Source: Rhizobium sp. WYJ-E13
GTDB taxonomy: Bacteria; Pseudomonadota; Alphaproteobacteria; Rhizobiales; Rhizobiaceae
DNA: 64,000 nucleotides
Direction: 5' to 3'
NCBI RefSeq assembly: GCF_018987265.1
Contig: NZ_CP076853.1
Coordinates: 1,364,001 to 1,428,000, forward strand
Part shown: positions 9,300 through 18,892 of the stretch, piece after piece
How the letters are laid out: each line of letters starts with the position of its first letter
Position numbering within the stretch: the stretch's first letter is position 1
Notes under the pieces: model-generated
Database searches by the model: none
Told to the model about the DNA's origin: nothing
The model's input: the letters and a program-made list of their open reading frames with translations, nothing else
Made by a program: the position numbers and the translations under genes

Positions 9300-10520
9300 T
9301 TAGGCTGCGTTATCGGCGGCGGCGGTCGGTGAAATATCGAGTTTGGGGGTGACGGCTTCGAAGAGCGGTAGGGCGGCAGCGCCGAGTGCTGCCGTCAGCT
9401 GTCCCGTCTGGCCGCGGATGACGCGCGGAAGCGCGCGCGTGCGCCGGCTGGCAACGGAGACGGGAAGCGTCTGCATCGCCGCGACGATCTCGTCGATGAC
9501 CACATCGGGCAGTGCACCGCCAAGGATCACGGTCTCCGGATCGAGAACGTTTTCCAGCATCGCCACCATCGGCGAAAGATAGTCCGCAGTCTCAGCGATC
9601 CATTCCTTCACGACGGGATTGCCTTCGCGGTGCAGCACCTCGATCGCCGCAAAATCGGCGTTATCATAGCCGGCCTCGGCAAGCTTCTCCTTCAGCGCAT
9701 GCAGCGAGGCGTAGCGCTCCAGGCAGCCGCGCTGGCCGCAGGGGCAGGGTTTTCCACGCGGGGCGACGACGACATGGCCGATTTCGCCGGCATTGCCGAA
9801 GGCGCCGCGGAAGGGCGCGCCGTCATGGATGAGGCCGAGGCCGACGCCGACGCCGAAATAGATCATGCAGAAATTGGAGATGGCGCTGCCCGCACCGAAC
9901 AGCCGCTCGCCCACGGCCGCAGCATTTGCATCGTTTTCGACAATGACGGTTTCGCCACTGGCTTCGCTCAGGACGGCGGCCGGATTGATGCTGCTCCAGC
10001 CGGGCAGGGTGGTCGGGCCGACCGAACTCATGCCTTCAATCTCGAAGGGGCCGGGCATGACCACGCCGATGCCGAGAAGTTTTGAAGGGAAACGCTTGCG
10101 AACTTTCCTCACCTGGTCGGCAAAGAGCGGAATGATATGTTCCGGGCTGGTATTCTCCACCGGCATGATGGTCTCGGAGCGCACCTTGCCGGAGAGATCC
10201 AGCACCGTCGTCACCATATGGTCGGCGGCGATTTCGACGCCGATGGTGACGGCACCATCAGGATTGACGGCAAACTGGATCGGCGGCTGCCCACGGCCGG
10301 AGCGCAGCCGGCCGATTTCCATCAGCAACTTCTCACTGACGAGCTCATCGACGATATTGGCGACGGCCTGCGCAGTCAGATGCGTGAGCTTGGCGATATG
10401 CATGCGGCCGAGCGAGCCATGCATACGTACGACATCGAGCACGACACGGCGATTGTGGTCGCGGCTGCGCTCGGGGTTCTTGCCCATCGCGATCTGCTGC
10501 TTGCCGGATTGCCGTATCAT
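9300..10520 (-). CDS. ROK-family transcriptional regulator
   Basis: 406-residue repressor-type ROK protein. A winged helix-turn-helix sits near residues 35-75 (HIAKLTHLTAQAVANIV), followed by the sugar-kinase-like ROK domain with VLDLSGKV and the zinc motif CPCGQRGCLE. ROK regulators (NagC, XylR, Mlc class) usually sense sugars or amino sugars and repress uptake and catabolic operons. I prefer the start at 10520 (MIRQSGK), 8 bases after GAGG; a longer version from 10562 lacks a binding site. It is the first gene of the leftward operon with PIG-L and DMT genes and faces the ABC operon across the shared control region, so it probably controls both. Ligand unknown. Confidence 0.87.
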   Translation of the reverse strand: MIRQSGKQQIAMGKNPERSRDHNRRVVLDVVRMHGSLGRMHIAKLTHLTAQAVANIVDELVSEKLLMEIGRLRSGRGQPPIQFAVNPDGAVTIGVEIAADHMVTTVLDLSGKVRSETIMPVENTSPEHIIPLFADQVRKVRKRFPSKLLGIGVVMPGPFEIEGMSSVGPTTLPGWSSINPAAVLSEASGETVIVENDANAAAVGERLFGAGSAISNFCMIYFGVGVGLGLIHDGAPFRGAFGNAGEIGHVVVAPRGKPCPCGQRGCLERYASLHALKEKLAEAGYDNADFAAIEVLHREGNPVVKEWIAETADYLSPMVAMLENVLDPETVILGGALPDVVIDEIVAAMQTLPVSVASRRTRALPRVIRGQTGQLTAALGAAALPLFEAVTPKLDISPTAAADNAA

Positions 10521-10578
10521 CTCTCCGCCCTCGTCTGCCGATATGGATAGCGCCGATATCATGAGAGGAGCAATAGAA

Positions 10579-10594
10579 TAATTAAACTAAATTA
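10579..10594. promoter_or_regulatory. AT-rich inverted repeat, candidate ROK operator
   Basis: TAATTAAACTAAATTA is an inverted repeat (arms TAATT and AATTA) within an AT-rich patch at 10576-10607 in an otherwise GC-rich region between the divergent ROK and ABC operons. On the minus strand TTGTCA (10601-10606) is spaced about 17 bases from AATTAT, a plausible ROK promoter overlapping the repeat. AT-rich palindromes are typical targets of NagC/Mlc-type ROK proteins. The assignment is inferred from position. Confidence 0.4.
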
Positions 10595-10780
10595 TCTTAT
10601 TGACAAAACCTTCCGTCCGAACCAGCCTGAAAAGGTCGCACTGCGATGCCGAGGAAGGAGGAGCCTCAGTTCCATCTTCCCGAGCCAATCAAATCGGGGC
10701 GCCGGCGAAATCGCGGGATGCCCTGGGGAACCAGATGAGCGCGAGCGGCATGAAGGCCGGCTCGGCAATGGAGGGATAAC

Positions 10781-12037
10781 ATGCGTCGCGGAATCTTATT
10801 TGCCGGCCTGTTTGCCGGCATCAGTATGGTTGCGGTCAACAGCGCCCAGGCGGTCGAAATCGAATATTGGCAGTATGTCTACGACACGCGCGTCAAGGCG
10901 ATGGACCAGCTGATCGCCAATTTCCAAAAGGCCAATCCCGACATCACCGTCAAGCAGACGACCTTCCCCTATGCCGACTACCAGACTCGCGTCGTTGCCG
11001 CCAATCTCGCCGGCAACGGTCCCGATGTCATGCAGCTCTTCTACGGCTGGCTCGACCAGTTCATCGCCGGCGGCCTTTTGCAGCCGCTGCCATCAGACGC
11101 TTTCCCGCATGACCAGATCGAGAAGGATTTCTTTCCGATCGTGAGCGCCATGAAGCGCGGCGACGATTATTACGGCCTGCCGACCGCGGTCCGCTCGCTG
11201 GCACTCTTCTACAACAAGAAGCTCTTCCAGGAAGCTGGCCTCGACCCGAGCAAGCCGCCGCAGACCATCGATGAATTCGTGGCTGCCGCCGAAAAGACGG
11301 TCAAGCGCGATGCCGCCGGCAACATTGCCGTCGAAGGCACGACGCTCGATATGGGCGGCCAGGATCACCAGTGGTGGCGCGAAGTGCTGATCCGCCAGTT
11401 CGGCGGCGAGCCTTATACGGCGGACTATTCCAAGGTCACCTACAATAGCGATGCCGGCCTGAAGGCGCTGAAATTCTACACCAGCCTGCAGACCGAAAAG
11501 AAGGTCGGCCAGGCCGGCTTCATGGATGAAGGCCAGGCAGCCTTCCGCGGCGGCAAGGCGGCAATGACGATCGACGGCACCTTCCGTCTCGGCTCCTTCG
11601 GCAGCATCAAGGATTTCGAATGGGGCGTCACCGAGCTTCCGGCCAATGCCGACGGCCTGCGTTCCAACTATGCGAGCTATTTCGCCAACGGCATCGGCGC
11701 CAAGGTCTCCGGCGAAAAGCTTGAGGCCTCCAAGAAGTTCCTCGCCTACGTGACCTCGCCGGAAGCCATGAAGATCTGGCTCGGTACTGTCGGCGAACTG
11801 CCGGCTCGCCGCGAAGCCGCGCTGACCGACGAAAACCTCAACAACCCGATCTATGCGCCGTTCCTGAAGGCGCTTGCCTATTCGCACACCTCGCTCTTCG
11901 TGGATGAGGCCGGCCAGCGCCAGAATGCCATCGATATGGTCAACCGCGTTCTCCTCGAGGGTCAGTCGCCCGAGGATTCCCTTGCTCAGGCCGCAACCGC
12001 CGAGCAGGAAATCATCGACAACGCCAAGAGCAAATAA
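10781..12037 (+). CDS. Carbohydrate ABC transporter, substrate-binding protein
   Basis: 418-residue periplasmic binding protein of the family 1 extracellular solute-binding type (MalE/UgpB class). A signal peptide is clear: MRRGILFAGLFAGISM, then a cut after NSAQA. The mature protein begins with VEIEYWQYVYD, typical of sugar binders. The ATG follows GGAGG. It is the first gene of a six-gene operon with two permeases, a lyase, an ATPase and a kinase, each within a few bases or overlapping. The ligand is unknown; the neighbouring PIG-L, lyase and kinase genes suggest a sugar derivative, perhaps an acylated amino sugar or a sugar-amino acid conjugate. Confidence 0.9.
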   Translation: MRRGILFAGLFAGISMVAVNSAQAVEIEYWQYVYDTRVKAMDQLIANFQKANPDITVKQTTFPYADYQTRVVAANLAGNGPDVMQLFYGWLDQFIAGGLLQPLPSDAFPHDQIEKDFFPIVSAMKRGDDYYGLPTAVRSLALFYNKKLFQEAGLDPSKPPQTIDEFVAAAEKTVKRDAAGNIAVEGTTLDMGGQDHQWWREVLIRQFGGEPYTADYSKVTYNSDAGLKALKFYTSLQTEKKVGQAGFMDEGQAAFRGGKAAMTIDGTFRLGSFGSIKDFEWGVTELPANADGLRSNYASYFANGIGAKVSGEKLEASKKFLAYVTSPEAMKIWLGTVGELPARREAALTDENLNNPIYAPFLKALAYSHTSLFVDEAGQRQNAIDMVNRVLLEGQSPEDSLAQAATAEQEIIDNAKSK

Positions 12038-12046
12038 GGGACGGCC

Positions 12047-12994
12047 ATGAGCTCCGCACCCGCGAATACGGAAGGGGCGGCGATCAGCCGTCCCGCCGGA
12101 TCGTTCTGGGATCGGCTGACGATGCGCCAGAAGCGCCTCGTCTGGGTCTGGACGTTCCTGGCCCTTCCGATCCTGTTTTACTGCGTGATCCGCTTTTATC
12201 CGACACTGCAGGCCTTCTACCTGTCCTTCACCAATTGGAACCTGATGAAGCCGCCGAAATTCATAGGCGTCGCCAATTATGTGAAGCTCTATAACGACCC
12301 GCAGTTCTGGAAGGTTTTTCGCAACACCTTCACCTATCTGATCATCGGCACGCCGATCAGTCTCGTGGTCGCTTTCGTCGTGGCCTTTTTCCTGGATCGT
12401 GTGCGCTTTCTGCACGGGCTGATCCGCGCGCTCTATTTCCTGCCGTTCCTGACGACGGCCGCCGCCATGGCCTGGGTGTGGCGCTGGTTCTACCAGCCGG
12501 CCCCGATCGGCGTCATCAATGATGTGCTCGGCATGGTCGGCCTGCCGCAGCAGCAGTTCATCCGCTCCGTCGATCAGGCGTTGCCATCGATCATGGTCAC
12601 GGCCATCTGGGCCGGGCTCGGCTTCCAGATCATCATCTTCATGGCCGGTTTGCGCGCCATTCCGAACACCTTCTATGAGGCTGCGAAGATCGATGGTCTC
12701 GGCGAATGGCCGATCCTGTGGAAGATCACGCTGCCGCTCCTGAAACCGACGACCGTCTTTCTCGTCGTTTTCTCGTCGATCGGCTTCCTCCGCATCTTCG
12801 ACCAGGTCTACAACATGACGACGAACGATCCCGGCGGCCCGCTCGGATCGACCAAGCCTCTGGTTCTCATGATCTATCAGACGGCCTTTTCATCCTACAA
12901 CATGGGGTATGCGGCGGCGCAGACCGTGGTGCTTTTCGCCATCCTCCTCTGCGTCTCCCTGCTGCAGCTCTGGATCCTGAGGGAACGTAAATGA
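12047..12994 (+). CDS. Sugar ABC transporter permease (MalF/UgpA type)
   Basis: 315-residue inner-membrane permease with six hydrophobic helices, beginning after a charged N terminus near residue 35 (VWVWTFLALPILFYCVI). The cytoplasmic loop EAAKIDGLGEWPILWKITLPLL near residue 205 is the EAA motif that docks on the ATPase. It begins 9 bases after the binding protein gene and overlaps the next permease by four bases (ATGA), indicating coupled translation. It forms the membrane channel with the next gene product. Confidence 0.92.
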   Translation: MSSAPANTEGAAISRPAGSFWDRLTMRQKRLVWVWTFLALPILFYCVIRFYPTLQAFYLSFTNWNLMKPPKFIGVANYVKLYNDPQFWKVFRNTFTYLIIGTPISLVVAFVVAFFLDRVRFLHGLIRALYFLPFLTTAAAMAWVWRWFYQPAPIGVINDVLGMVGLPQQQFIRSVDQALPSIMVTAIWAGLGFQIIIFMAGLRAIPNTFYEAAKIDGLGEWPILWKITLPLLKPTTVFLVVFSSIGFLRIFDQVYNMTTNDPGGPLGSTKPLVLMIYQTAFSSYNMGYAAAQTVVLFAILLCVSLLQLWILRERK

Positions 12995-13848
12995 GCGCCG
13001 TGACGACCGCTACTGCGGCACCGCTGCCGAAAGCCAATATCCGCCCCGGCGCGATCATCACCTGGACGCTGCTGTTCATTGGCGGTCTCATCATGGTCTC
13101 GCCGCTGCTGTTCATGTTCTCGACCTCGCTGAAAACGGCAGACCAGATCTACGACCTACGCCTCATCCCGGCCGATCCGACGCTGCAGAACTATATCACT
13201 GTTCTCTCCGACGGCCGCTTCATGCGCTGGTTCCTGAACTCGACGATCGTCGCCTGCACGGTGACGCTCTCGAATGTCTTCTTCGATAGTCTCGTCGGCT
13301 ACACGCTTGCCAAGTTCGAATTCCGCGGCCGCTACCTGATCTTCCTGGCGATCCTCTCGACGCTGATGATCCCGACGGAAATGCTGGTCATCCCCTGGTA
13401 TCTGATGTCGGCCCAGCTCGGCTGGCTGGACAGCTATTGGGGCATCATGTTCCCGGGCATGATGACGGCCTTCGGCACCTTCCTGATGAAGCAGTTCTTC
13501 GAGACGGTCCCGAATGACTTCCTCGAAGCCGCGCGCATCGATGGCCTGAACGAGTTCCAGATCTGGTGGAAAGTGGCGATGCCGCTTGTCACCCCGGCGC
13601 TCTCGGCACTTGCCATCTTCACCTTCCTCGGCAACTGGACGGCCTTCTTCTGGCCGCTGATCGTCACCACCAGCCGCGAACTCTATACGCTGCCGGTCGG
13701 CCTATCGAGCTTTGCCGTCGAACAATCCATCCAATGGGAAATGATCATGACCGGTGCGGCACTCGCGACATTGCCGACGCTCATCGTCTTCCTGGTGCTG
13801 CAGCGCTACATCGTGCGCGGCGTCATGCTGGCCGGCCTGAAGGGATAG
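12991..13848 (+). CDS. Sugar ABC transporter permease (MalG/UgpE type)
   Basis: 285-residue inner-membrane permease, second half of the channel. It has six predicted helices starting with TWTLLFIGGLIMVSPLLFM, and the EAA-type loop EAARIDGLNEFQIWWKVAMPL at about residues 174-194. The last residues (RGVMLAGLKG) match the usual C terminus of MalG-type permeases. It is translationally coupled to the upstream permease by ATGA overlap, and the lyase gene starts 3 bases after its stop. Confidence 0.92.
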   Translation: MSAVTTATAAPLPKANIRPGAIITWTLLFIGGLIMVSPLLFMFSTSLKTADQIYDLRLIPADPTLQNYITVLSDGRFMRWFLNSTIVACTVTLSNVFFDSLVGYTLAKFEFRGRYLIFLAILSTLMIPTEMLVIPWYLMSAQLGWLDSYWGIMFPGMMTAFGTFLMKQFFETVPNDFLEAARIDGLNEFQIWWKVAMPLVTPALSALAIFTFLGNWTAFFWPLIVTTSRELYTLPVGLSSFAVEQSIQWEMIMTGAALATLPTLIVFLVLQRYIVRGVMLAGLKG

Positions 13849-13851
13849 AAC

Positions 13852-15366
13852 ATGACCGAAACCAATCCACGCGTGGCCGACAGGACCGTTTTTCCTGATC
13901 CGGTCTATAAGGAAACGGTGCTGAAGCCGCTTTTCGACGGCGCCAAGACCCATCATGTCGACGGCTTCCGCCGCATCGACCGCGCTCATCTGGTGATGCT
14001 CGTCGAAACCGGCATTCTGGAGCGAGAACAGGCCGGCAAGATCGCCGTTGCACTCGAAGCGATCGATCGCGACATCGACCCGGAAAAGCTCGTCTATACC
14101 GGCGAGGTAGAGGACTTCTTCTTCCTGATCGAAAAGGAACTGAAGGCCCGTATCGGCGTCGATATTGCTGGCCGCCTGCATACGGCGCGTTCGCGTAACG
14201 ATATCGACCACACGCTTTTCAAGCTCGGCCTGAAGGAGCGCATCGACGCGCTTATGGTCAAGGCGCGAAAACTGCTCGATGCGATGATTGCCACCGCCGA
14301 TTGGGAAAAGGAGACGCTGATCGTCGCCTATACCCACGGTCAACCGGCACAACCGACCACCTTCGGCCATTATCTTTCGGCGGCGATCGAGGTGCTGATC
14401 CGCGATATCGAGCGCTTTGCGGAAGCCCGTGAGATCGTCAACCTCAGCCCCATGGGTGCTGCGGCGATCACCACGTCGGGCTTCCCGATCGATCGCGCCC
14501 GCGTTGCCGAACTGCTTGGCTTTGCCGCGCCGCTGCGCAATTCCTACAGCTGCATCGCAGCCGTCGATTACACGACCTCGACCTTTAGCGCGATCGAGCT
14601 GATGTTCCTGCATCTCGGCCGGCTTATTCAGGACGTGCAGTTCTGGACGAGCTTCGAGGTCGGCCAGATCTATGTGCCGAACGCGCTGGTGCAGATCTCC
14701 TCGATCATGCCGCAGAAGCGCAATCCGGTGCCGATCGAGCATATGCGTCATCTGGCGAGCCAGACCTTCGGACGCGCCCGCACCGTGCTCGACGTCATGC
14801 ACAATACGCCTTTCACCGACATGAATGACAGCGAGGGCGAGACGCAGGGCATGGGCTATGAAGCCTTCCATTCGGCAGGCCGCGTGCTTGACCTGCTCGC
14901 CGCCTTCGTCGCCCAGATCAGCATTGATCCGCAGCGGGTAGCGGAGAACATCCGCCGCTCCTGCATCACAATCACCGAGCTTGCGGATTCGCTGGTCCGC
15001 CGCGAAGGGCTGTCCTTCCGGCAGGCGCATGAGATTGCCGCGACCGTCGCTCGCGAGGTGGTCGCCAAGGGTGGTGGTCTCTCGGATGACGGCTACGAGC
15101 CTTTCCTCGCAGCTTTCCAAGAATTGGCTGGCCGTAAACCCGGTATCGACAAGGCACAATTTGCCGCGATCGTCTCGCCGGAACATTTCGTTGCCGTCCG
15201 TGCCCGTTTCGGCGGTCCTGCGCCGGCACCGATGGCGGATGCGCTTGCAGCCTATCAGGAAAAGGCCGCCGCATTCGCCAGACAGGCACAGGAGAATGCA
15301 GCGCGCGAAGCCGCCGCTGCTGAAGAACTTCAAACCAGATTCACGGCATTGATGGGGGCCGCCTGA
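13852..15366 (+). CDS. Argininosuccinate-lyase-family enzyme in a transport operon
   Basis: 504-residue member of the fumarase/aspartase superfamily, closest in motifs to ArgH. Visible are HTARSRND from residue 110, YTHGQPAQP with the catalytic-type His at 162, and the flexible signature loop [10 protein letters not shown] from residue 283 holding the reactive serine pair. Family members cleave C-N or C-O bonds by beta elimination, often releasing fumarate. Two points argue against a housekeeping ArgH: it is embedded between transporter genes, and the segment that normally reads NSLDAVSDRD is here [11 protein letters not shown]. At 504 residues it is longer than typical ArgH (about 460), with an Ala- and Glu-rich tail. 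A dedicated catabolic lyase is more likely. It shares one base with the next gene (TGATG). Confidence 0.8.
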   Translation: MTETNPRVADRTVFPDPVYKETVLKPLFDGAKTHHVDGFRRIDRAHLVMLVETGILEREQAGKIAVALEAIDRDIDPEKLVYTGEVEDFFFLIEKELKARIGVDIAGRLHTARSRNDIDHTLFKLGLKERIDALMVKARKLLDAMIATADWEKETLIVAYTHGQPAQPTTFGHYLSAAIEVLIRDIERFAEAREIVNLSPMGAAAITTSGFPIDRARVAELLGFAAPLRNSYSCIAAVDYTTSTFSAIELMFLHLGRLIQDVQFWTSFEVGQIYVPNALVQISSIMPQKRNPVPIEHMRHLASQTFGRARTVLDVMHNTPFTDMNDSEGETQGMGYEAFHSAGRVLDLLAAFVAQISIDPQRVAENIRRSCITITELADSLVRREGLSFRQAHEIAATVAREVVAKGGGLSDDGYEPFLAAFQELAGRKPGIDKAQFAAIVSPEHFVAVRARFGGPAPAPMADALAAYQEKAAAFARQAQENAAREAAAAEELQTRFTALMGAA

Positions 15367-16397
15367 TGGCAAATATCGAACTGCAGGGGCTCGTCAAACG
15401 CTATGGCAAGCTCGATGTCGTGCACGGCATAGATCTCGCGATCGCCGATGGTGAATTCGTCGTCTTCGTTGGCCCGTCCGGCTGCGGCAAGTCGACGACG
15501 CTGCGCATGATCGCCGGCCTCGAAGATATCTCGGGCGGCACGCTGAAGATCGGCGGCGAGGTGGTGAACGAACGCGAGCCGAAACAGCGCAACATCGCCA
15601 TGGTGTTTCAGAACTACGCCATCTATCCGCACATGAGCGTGCGCCAGAATATCGGCTTCGGCCTGTACACTTCGAAGCTCTCGCAGGCGGAAAAGGACAA
15701 GCGCATCGATGAGACCGCGCAGATCCTGGGGTTGACGGATTATCTCGCCCGCCGCCCGGCGGCCCTCTCTGGCGGTCAGCGCCAGCGTGTCGCGATCGGC
15801 CGCGCAATGGTGCGCAACCCCTCGGCCTTCCTCTTCGACGAGCCGCTATCGAACCTCGATGCACAGCTTCGCACCCAGATGCGCATCGAGATCAAGCGCC
15901 TGCACCAGCGGCTCGGCACGACGATCGTCTATGTCACCCACGATCAGGTTGAGGCCATGACCATGGCCGACCGGATCGTCGTCATGAAGGACGGCCATAT
16001 TCTGCAGGCGGGAACGCCGATGGATATCTACGAAAACCCCGCCGACGTCTTTACGGCGCGCTTCATCGGCAGCCCCTCGATGAACCTTCTGCCAAGCACC
16101 GCTGCGGCCGATGGCATCCGCATCGGGCAGGGCGGTCCGCACCTGATCGGCGTGCGGCCGCATGATCTTGTTATCGGCGAGGGGGCCGGCGTGCTGTCGC
16201 TCTCAGGCACAGTCACCGCAGTCGAGCCGCTTGGAGCCGAGACGCTGGTGCATTTCGATGTCGCGGGCACATCGGTGATTGCAACCGCCCCCGGTAAGGT
16301 GATACCGGCCGTCGGCGGCGTCGTGAATGCCCATGCGGCCTCCGGTGCTCTCTATGTTTTCGATGCAAGAACGGAAAAGGCCCTCGGGCGCCAATGA
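15366..16397 (+). CDS. Sugar ABC transporter ATP-binding protein (UgpC/MalK type)
   Basis: 343-residue ATPase that powers the importer from the cytoplasmic side. It has Walker [10 protein letters not shown] (residues 36-44), the Q loop near [14 protein letters not shown], the ABC signature [15 protein letters not shown], Walker [13 protein letters not shown] and a switch His in VTHDQVEAM. After residue 240 comes the MalK-type regulatory OB domain. It overlaps the stop of the lyase by one base and the start of the kinase by four, so all are made from one transcript. Confidence 0.93.
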   Translation: MANIELQGLVKRYGKLDVVHGIDLAIADGEFVVFVGPSGCGKSTTLRMIAGLEDISGGTLKIGGEVVNEREPKQRNIAMVFQNYAIYPHMSVRQNIGFGLYTSKLSQAEKDKRIDETAQILGLTDYLARRPAALSGGQRQRVAIGRAMVRNPSAFLFDEPLSNLDAQLRTQMRIEIKRLHQRLGTTIVYVTHDQVEAMTMADRIVVMKDGHILQAGTPMDIYENPADVFTARFIGSPSMNLLPSTAAADGIRIGQGGPHLIGVRPHDLVIGEGAGVLSLSGTVTAVEPLGAETLVHFDVAGTSVIATAPGKVIPAVGGVVNAHAASGALYVFDARTEKALGRQ

Positions 16398-17290
16398 CAT
16401 CTGATAATGACATGCGATCGGCGGTGCTTAGCATCGGCCGGATCTATTGCGACCTGATCTTCACAGGACTGGAGACCATGCCCGTTCTCGGGCGTGAGAT
16501 ATTCGCCGATGACTTGCGTATCGCGGCAGGCGGCGGCGCTTTCATTATGGCCGCTTATTCGGCCCATATCGGTCGCAAGACCGCCCTGCTCTCCCGTCTC
16601 GGGACTGATGGGCTTTCGAGCGGCCTGACCACGGAACTGCAGGCAAGCGGCGTCGATTTACGCTTTCTCGATCGGGCCGCCGATGCCGGTCCGCAGGTCA
16701 CCGTCGCAATCAACAATGGTGGGGAGCGGGCCTTCCTCTCCCGGCGCGCCGGCGGCGCGAAACCGGCAACGCTTGGCGAAGCGCTTGCCTGGAACGAGGC
16801 GCGTCATCTCCACATAGCGGAATTTGCGACACTCGCAGAAATTCCCGGCCTGGTCGGAAAGGCCAGGGAGAACGGCCTTACCGTATCGCTCGATCCGAGC
16901 TGGGACGAGACCCTGATCTATAAGCGTGATTTTCTCGATTGCTGCGCCGGCGTCGATCTCTTCCTGCCGAATGTCGAGGAAGCCGTTGCCATCACCGGAT
17001 GCTCCGATCCAGCTGAAGCTCTGGACAGGCTTGCGACGCGCTTCCCGATGGTGGCGCTGAAGGCAGGCGCTGGCGGTGCTTATTATGCGGCCGGTGATAT
17101 GCGCCTCCATCAGAATGCCCCGACCGTCAAGGTCGTGGATACGACGGGCGCGGGCGATGCCTTCAATGCCGGGCTCATCCACGCGTGGCTTGGCGACGCG
17201 AGCCCTGATATCTGCCTGCGCGAAGGTATTGCCATGGGCAGTCTCGCGGTTCAGGCTGCGGGCGGCGCTGCAATCCTGCCTGCACGTTAG
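16394..17290 (+). CDS. PfkB-family carbohydrate kinase
   Basis: 298-residue sugar or nucleoside kinase of the ribokinase/PfkB family. It carries the C-terminal signature [12 protein letters not shown] from residue 249, with the catalytic base Asp255. An N-terminal glycine-rich motif AAGGGAF near residue 45 is PfkB signature 1. It would phosphorylate a sugar released inside the cell after import and cleavage. It ends the rightward operon, and its ATG overlaps the ATPase stop (ATGA). The exact sugar is not predictable. Its place with a lyase and a deacetylase suggests it traps the sugar half of the imported compound. Confidence 0.86.
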   Translation: MTSDNDMRSAVLSIGRIYCDLIFTGLETMPVLGREIFADDLRIAAGGGAFIMAAYSAHIGRKTALLSRLGTDGLSSGLTTELQASGVDLRFLDRAADAGPQVTVAINNGGERAFLSRRAGGAKPATLGEALAWNEARHLHIAEFATLAEIPGLVGKARENGLTVSLDPSWDETLIYKRDFLDCCAGVDLFLPNVEEAVAITGCSDPAEALDRLATRFPMVALKAGAGGAYYAAGDMRLHQNAPTVKVVDTTGAGDAFNAGLIHAWLGDASPDICLREGIAMGSLAVQAAGGAAILPAR

Positions 17291-17334
17291 AGCTTGAACG
17301 ATACCGCGGCCTTTCCAGAGTCGCGGATCGCTCT
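17289..17334 (+). terminator. Hairpin at the end of the sugar operon
   Basis: CGATaCCGCG pairs with CGCGGATCG across a loop of 13 bases, with outer AGAGC and GCTCT arms, directly at the kinase stop codon. There is no T-run, so it is either a weak terminator or a 3' stabilising structure. The remaining intergenic sequence to 17584 holds no gene that I can support. Confidence 0.4.
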
Positions 17335-17584
17335 AGGTTGACCGAAAGCGGCGCAGAAATCGCTGTGCCGGATGCAACCTGAATATTCGCATAGAGCCCG
17401 CGGAGCTTGTTGCCGAACGGCTTTCGCTGACTGCGCCATCCAGCTGTTTCCTTACGAATATTTCATGTTTTTCAGCCGCATTTCCGTGCCATCGTCAGGG
17501 CATCGGTAATGTTGGGTTCATCTTCGGCATGATTATCTCGGCCTGAATAAGGGCTGATATGGCGAAGCATATATCGAGGATTAG

Positions 17585-18883
17585 ATGGACAATTTGGAGG
17601 CTGGTAAAGATACCGGTTCCGTAACAGGCGCAAACGCCGACCTGGCTGCCGTGCTTGCTGCCGGTCGGCAGCGCAGGGGGCGTCGCTGGCGTGGCCGGAT
17701 GATCGTCCTGGTGCTTTTGATCCTTGCCGCTGCGGCTGCTGCCTTCTTCTACATGGGCCGAAGCCGCGCCGAGTTCAGCTACGCGACCCAGCCGGTCAAG
17801 CGCGGCGACCTGACGGTGCTCGTCACTGCCACGGGTTCGGTCCAGCCGACCCAGCAAGTGGATATATCGAGCGAACTGTCGGGCACGATGCGCGACGTCA
17901 ATGTCGACTATAACAGCACGGTTAAGGCAGGTGATGTTCTGGCCGTACTCGATACGAACAAGCTGGAAGCCGACGTGAAGAGTTCCCGCGCCAAGCTCAA
18001 TTCGGCAAAAGCCAATGTGGTCAAGGCGAATGCCGATCTGCAATCGGCCGCGACCTCGCTCGACCGTCTGAAGAGCCTCGTCAAAAGCAATGTCTCCACT
18101 CAACAGAGCCTTGACGACGCGACCTACAAATATGACTCCGCTGTGGCCGCCAAGGATATCAACGAGGCCGACGTGCTGGCCTCCGAGGCTAACTTGCAGC
18201 TTGCCGAGGTCAATCTCGGCAAGGCGAAGATCGTCTCGCCGATCGATGGCGTGATCCTGACCCGCTCGGTCGATCCCGGCGCAACGGTCGCTGCCTCACT
18301 CTCGGCGCCCGTGCTTTTTACCATCGCCGGCGATCTCAAGAAGATGGAACTGCAGGTGGATGTCGATGAAGCCGATGTCGGCCAGATCGCCGTCGGCCAG
18401 AAGGCGACCTTTACGGTCGATGCCTATCCGGATCGCACTTTCCCTGCCGTCATCGAGCAGATCCGCTTTGCCTCCGAGGTGGTCAACAATGTCGTCACCT
18501 ACAAAGCGGTCCTTTCGGTCGATAATGCCGACCTGCTGCTGCGCCCCGGCATGACTGCGACTTCAGACATCACTGTCGATGCCGTCAAGGATACGCTGAT
18601 GGTCCCGAATGCGGCCCTCCGCTACACCCCGCCGCAGACGGAAACGCGTGACGGCCGCAGCATCTTCAGCCTGTTCCGCCCGCCTCGCCTGTCCCGCAGC
18701 GGTGGTGGTGGCGATTCCAAGCTGACCGGCACCCAACGCCGCGTCTGGGTGCTTCGTAACGGCCAGCCTGCGCCGGTGGTGATCCAGGTGGGATCTTCCG
18801 ATGGCCAGTTCACGCAGGTTACCTCCGGCGAGCTTGCCGAAAATGACGCAATCATCACCGATACCGCGGCGCGGACGAACTGA
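17585..18883 (+). CDS. Efflux periplasmic adaptor subunit (MacA/HlyD family)
   Basis: 432-residue adaptor anchored by one N-terminal transmembrane helix (about residues 39-57, MIVLVLLILAAAAAAFFYM) after a cytoplasmic stretch rich in Arg. It contains the split biotinyl-lipoyl domain (VDYNSTVKAGDVLAVLD, then IVSPIDGVILTRSVDPG) flanking an Ala- and Lys-rich coiled-coil hairpin (about 125-200), then the beta-barrel domain. A low-complexity Gly/Ser insert (SRSGGGGDS) lies near residue 378. It would link the MacB-type permease to an outer-membrane channel. The ATPase gene follows after 9 bases. The substrate is unknown; MacAB systems export macrolides, peptides or lipids. Confidence 0.88.
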   Translation: MDNLEAGKDTGSVTGANADLAAVLAAGRQRRGRRWRGRMIVLVLLILAAAAAAFFYMGRSRAEFSYATQPVKRGDLTVLVTATGSVQPTQQVDISSELSGTMRDVNVDYNSTVKAGDVLAVLDTNKLEADVKSSRAKLNSAKANVVKANADLQSAATSLDRLKSLVKSNVSTQQSLDDATYKYDSAVAAKDINEADVLASEANLQLAEVNLGKAKIVSPIDGVILTRSVDPGATVAASLSAPVLFTIAGDLKKMELQVDVDEADVGQIAVGQKATFTVDAYPDRTFPAVIEQIRFASEVVNNVVTYKAVLSVDNADLLLRPGMTATSDITVDAVKDTLMVPNAALRYTPPQTETRDGRSIFSLFRPPRLSRSGGGGDSKLTGTQRRVWVLRNGQPAPVVIQVGSSDGQFTQVTSGELAENDAIITDTAARTN

Positions 18884-18892
18884 CGGGAGGCG

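Noticed and set aside
10600..10628. TTGACA as -35 of a promoter for the ABC operon
   Set aside because: No acceptable -10 hexamer occurs 16-18 bases downstream (the bases there are GC-rich), so I list it only as a coincidence; the real promoter of the operon was not found.
13702..15372. Minus-strand frame of 556 codons opposite the lyase gene
   Set aside because: Mirror frame of the ArgH-like gene with His/Arg-rich composition and no motif; the plus-strand gene has clear catalytic signatures.
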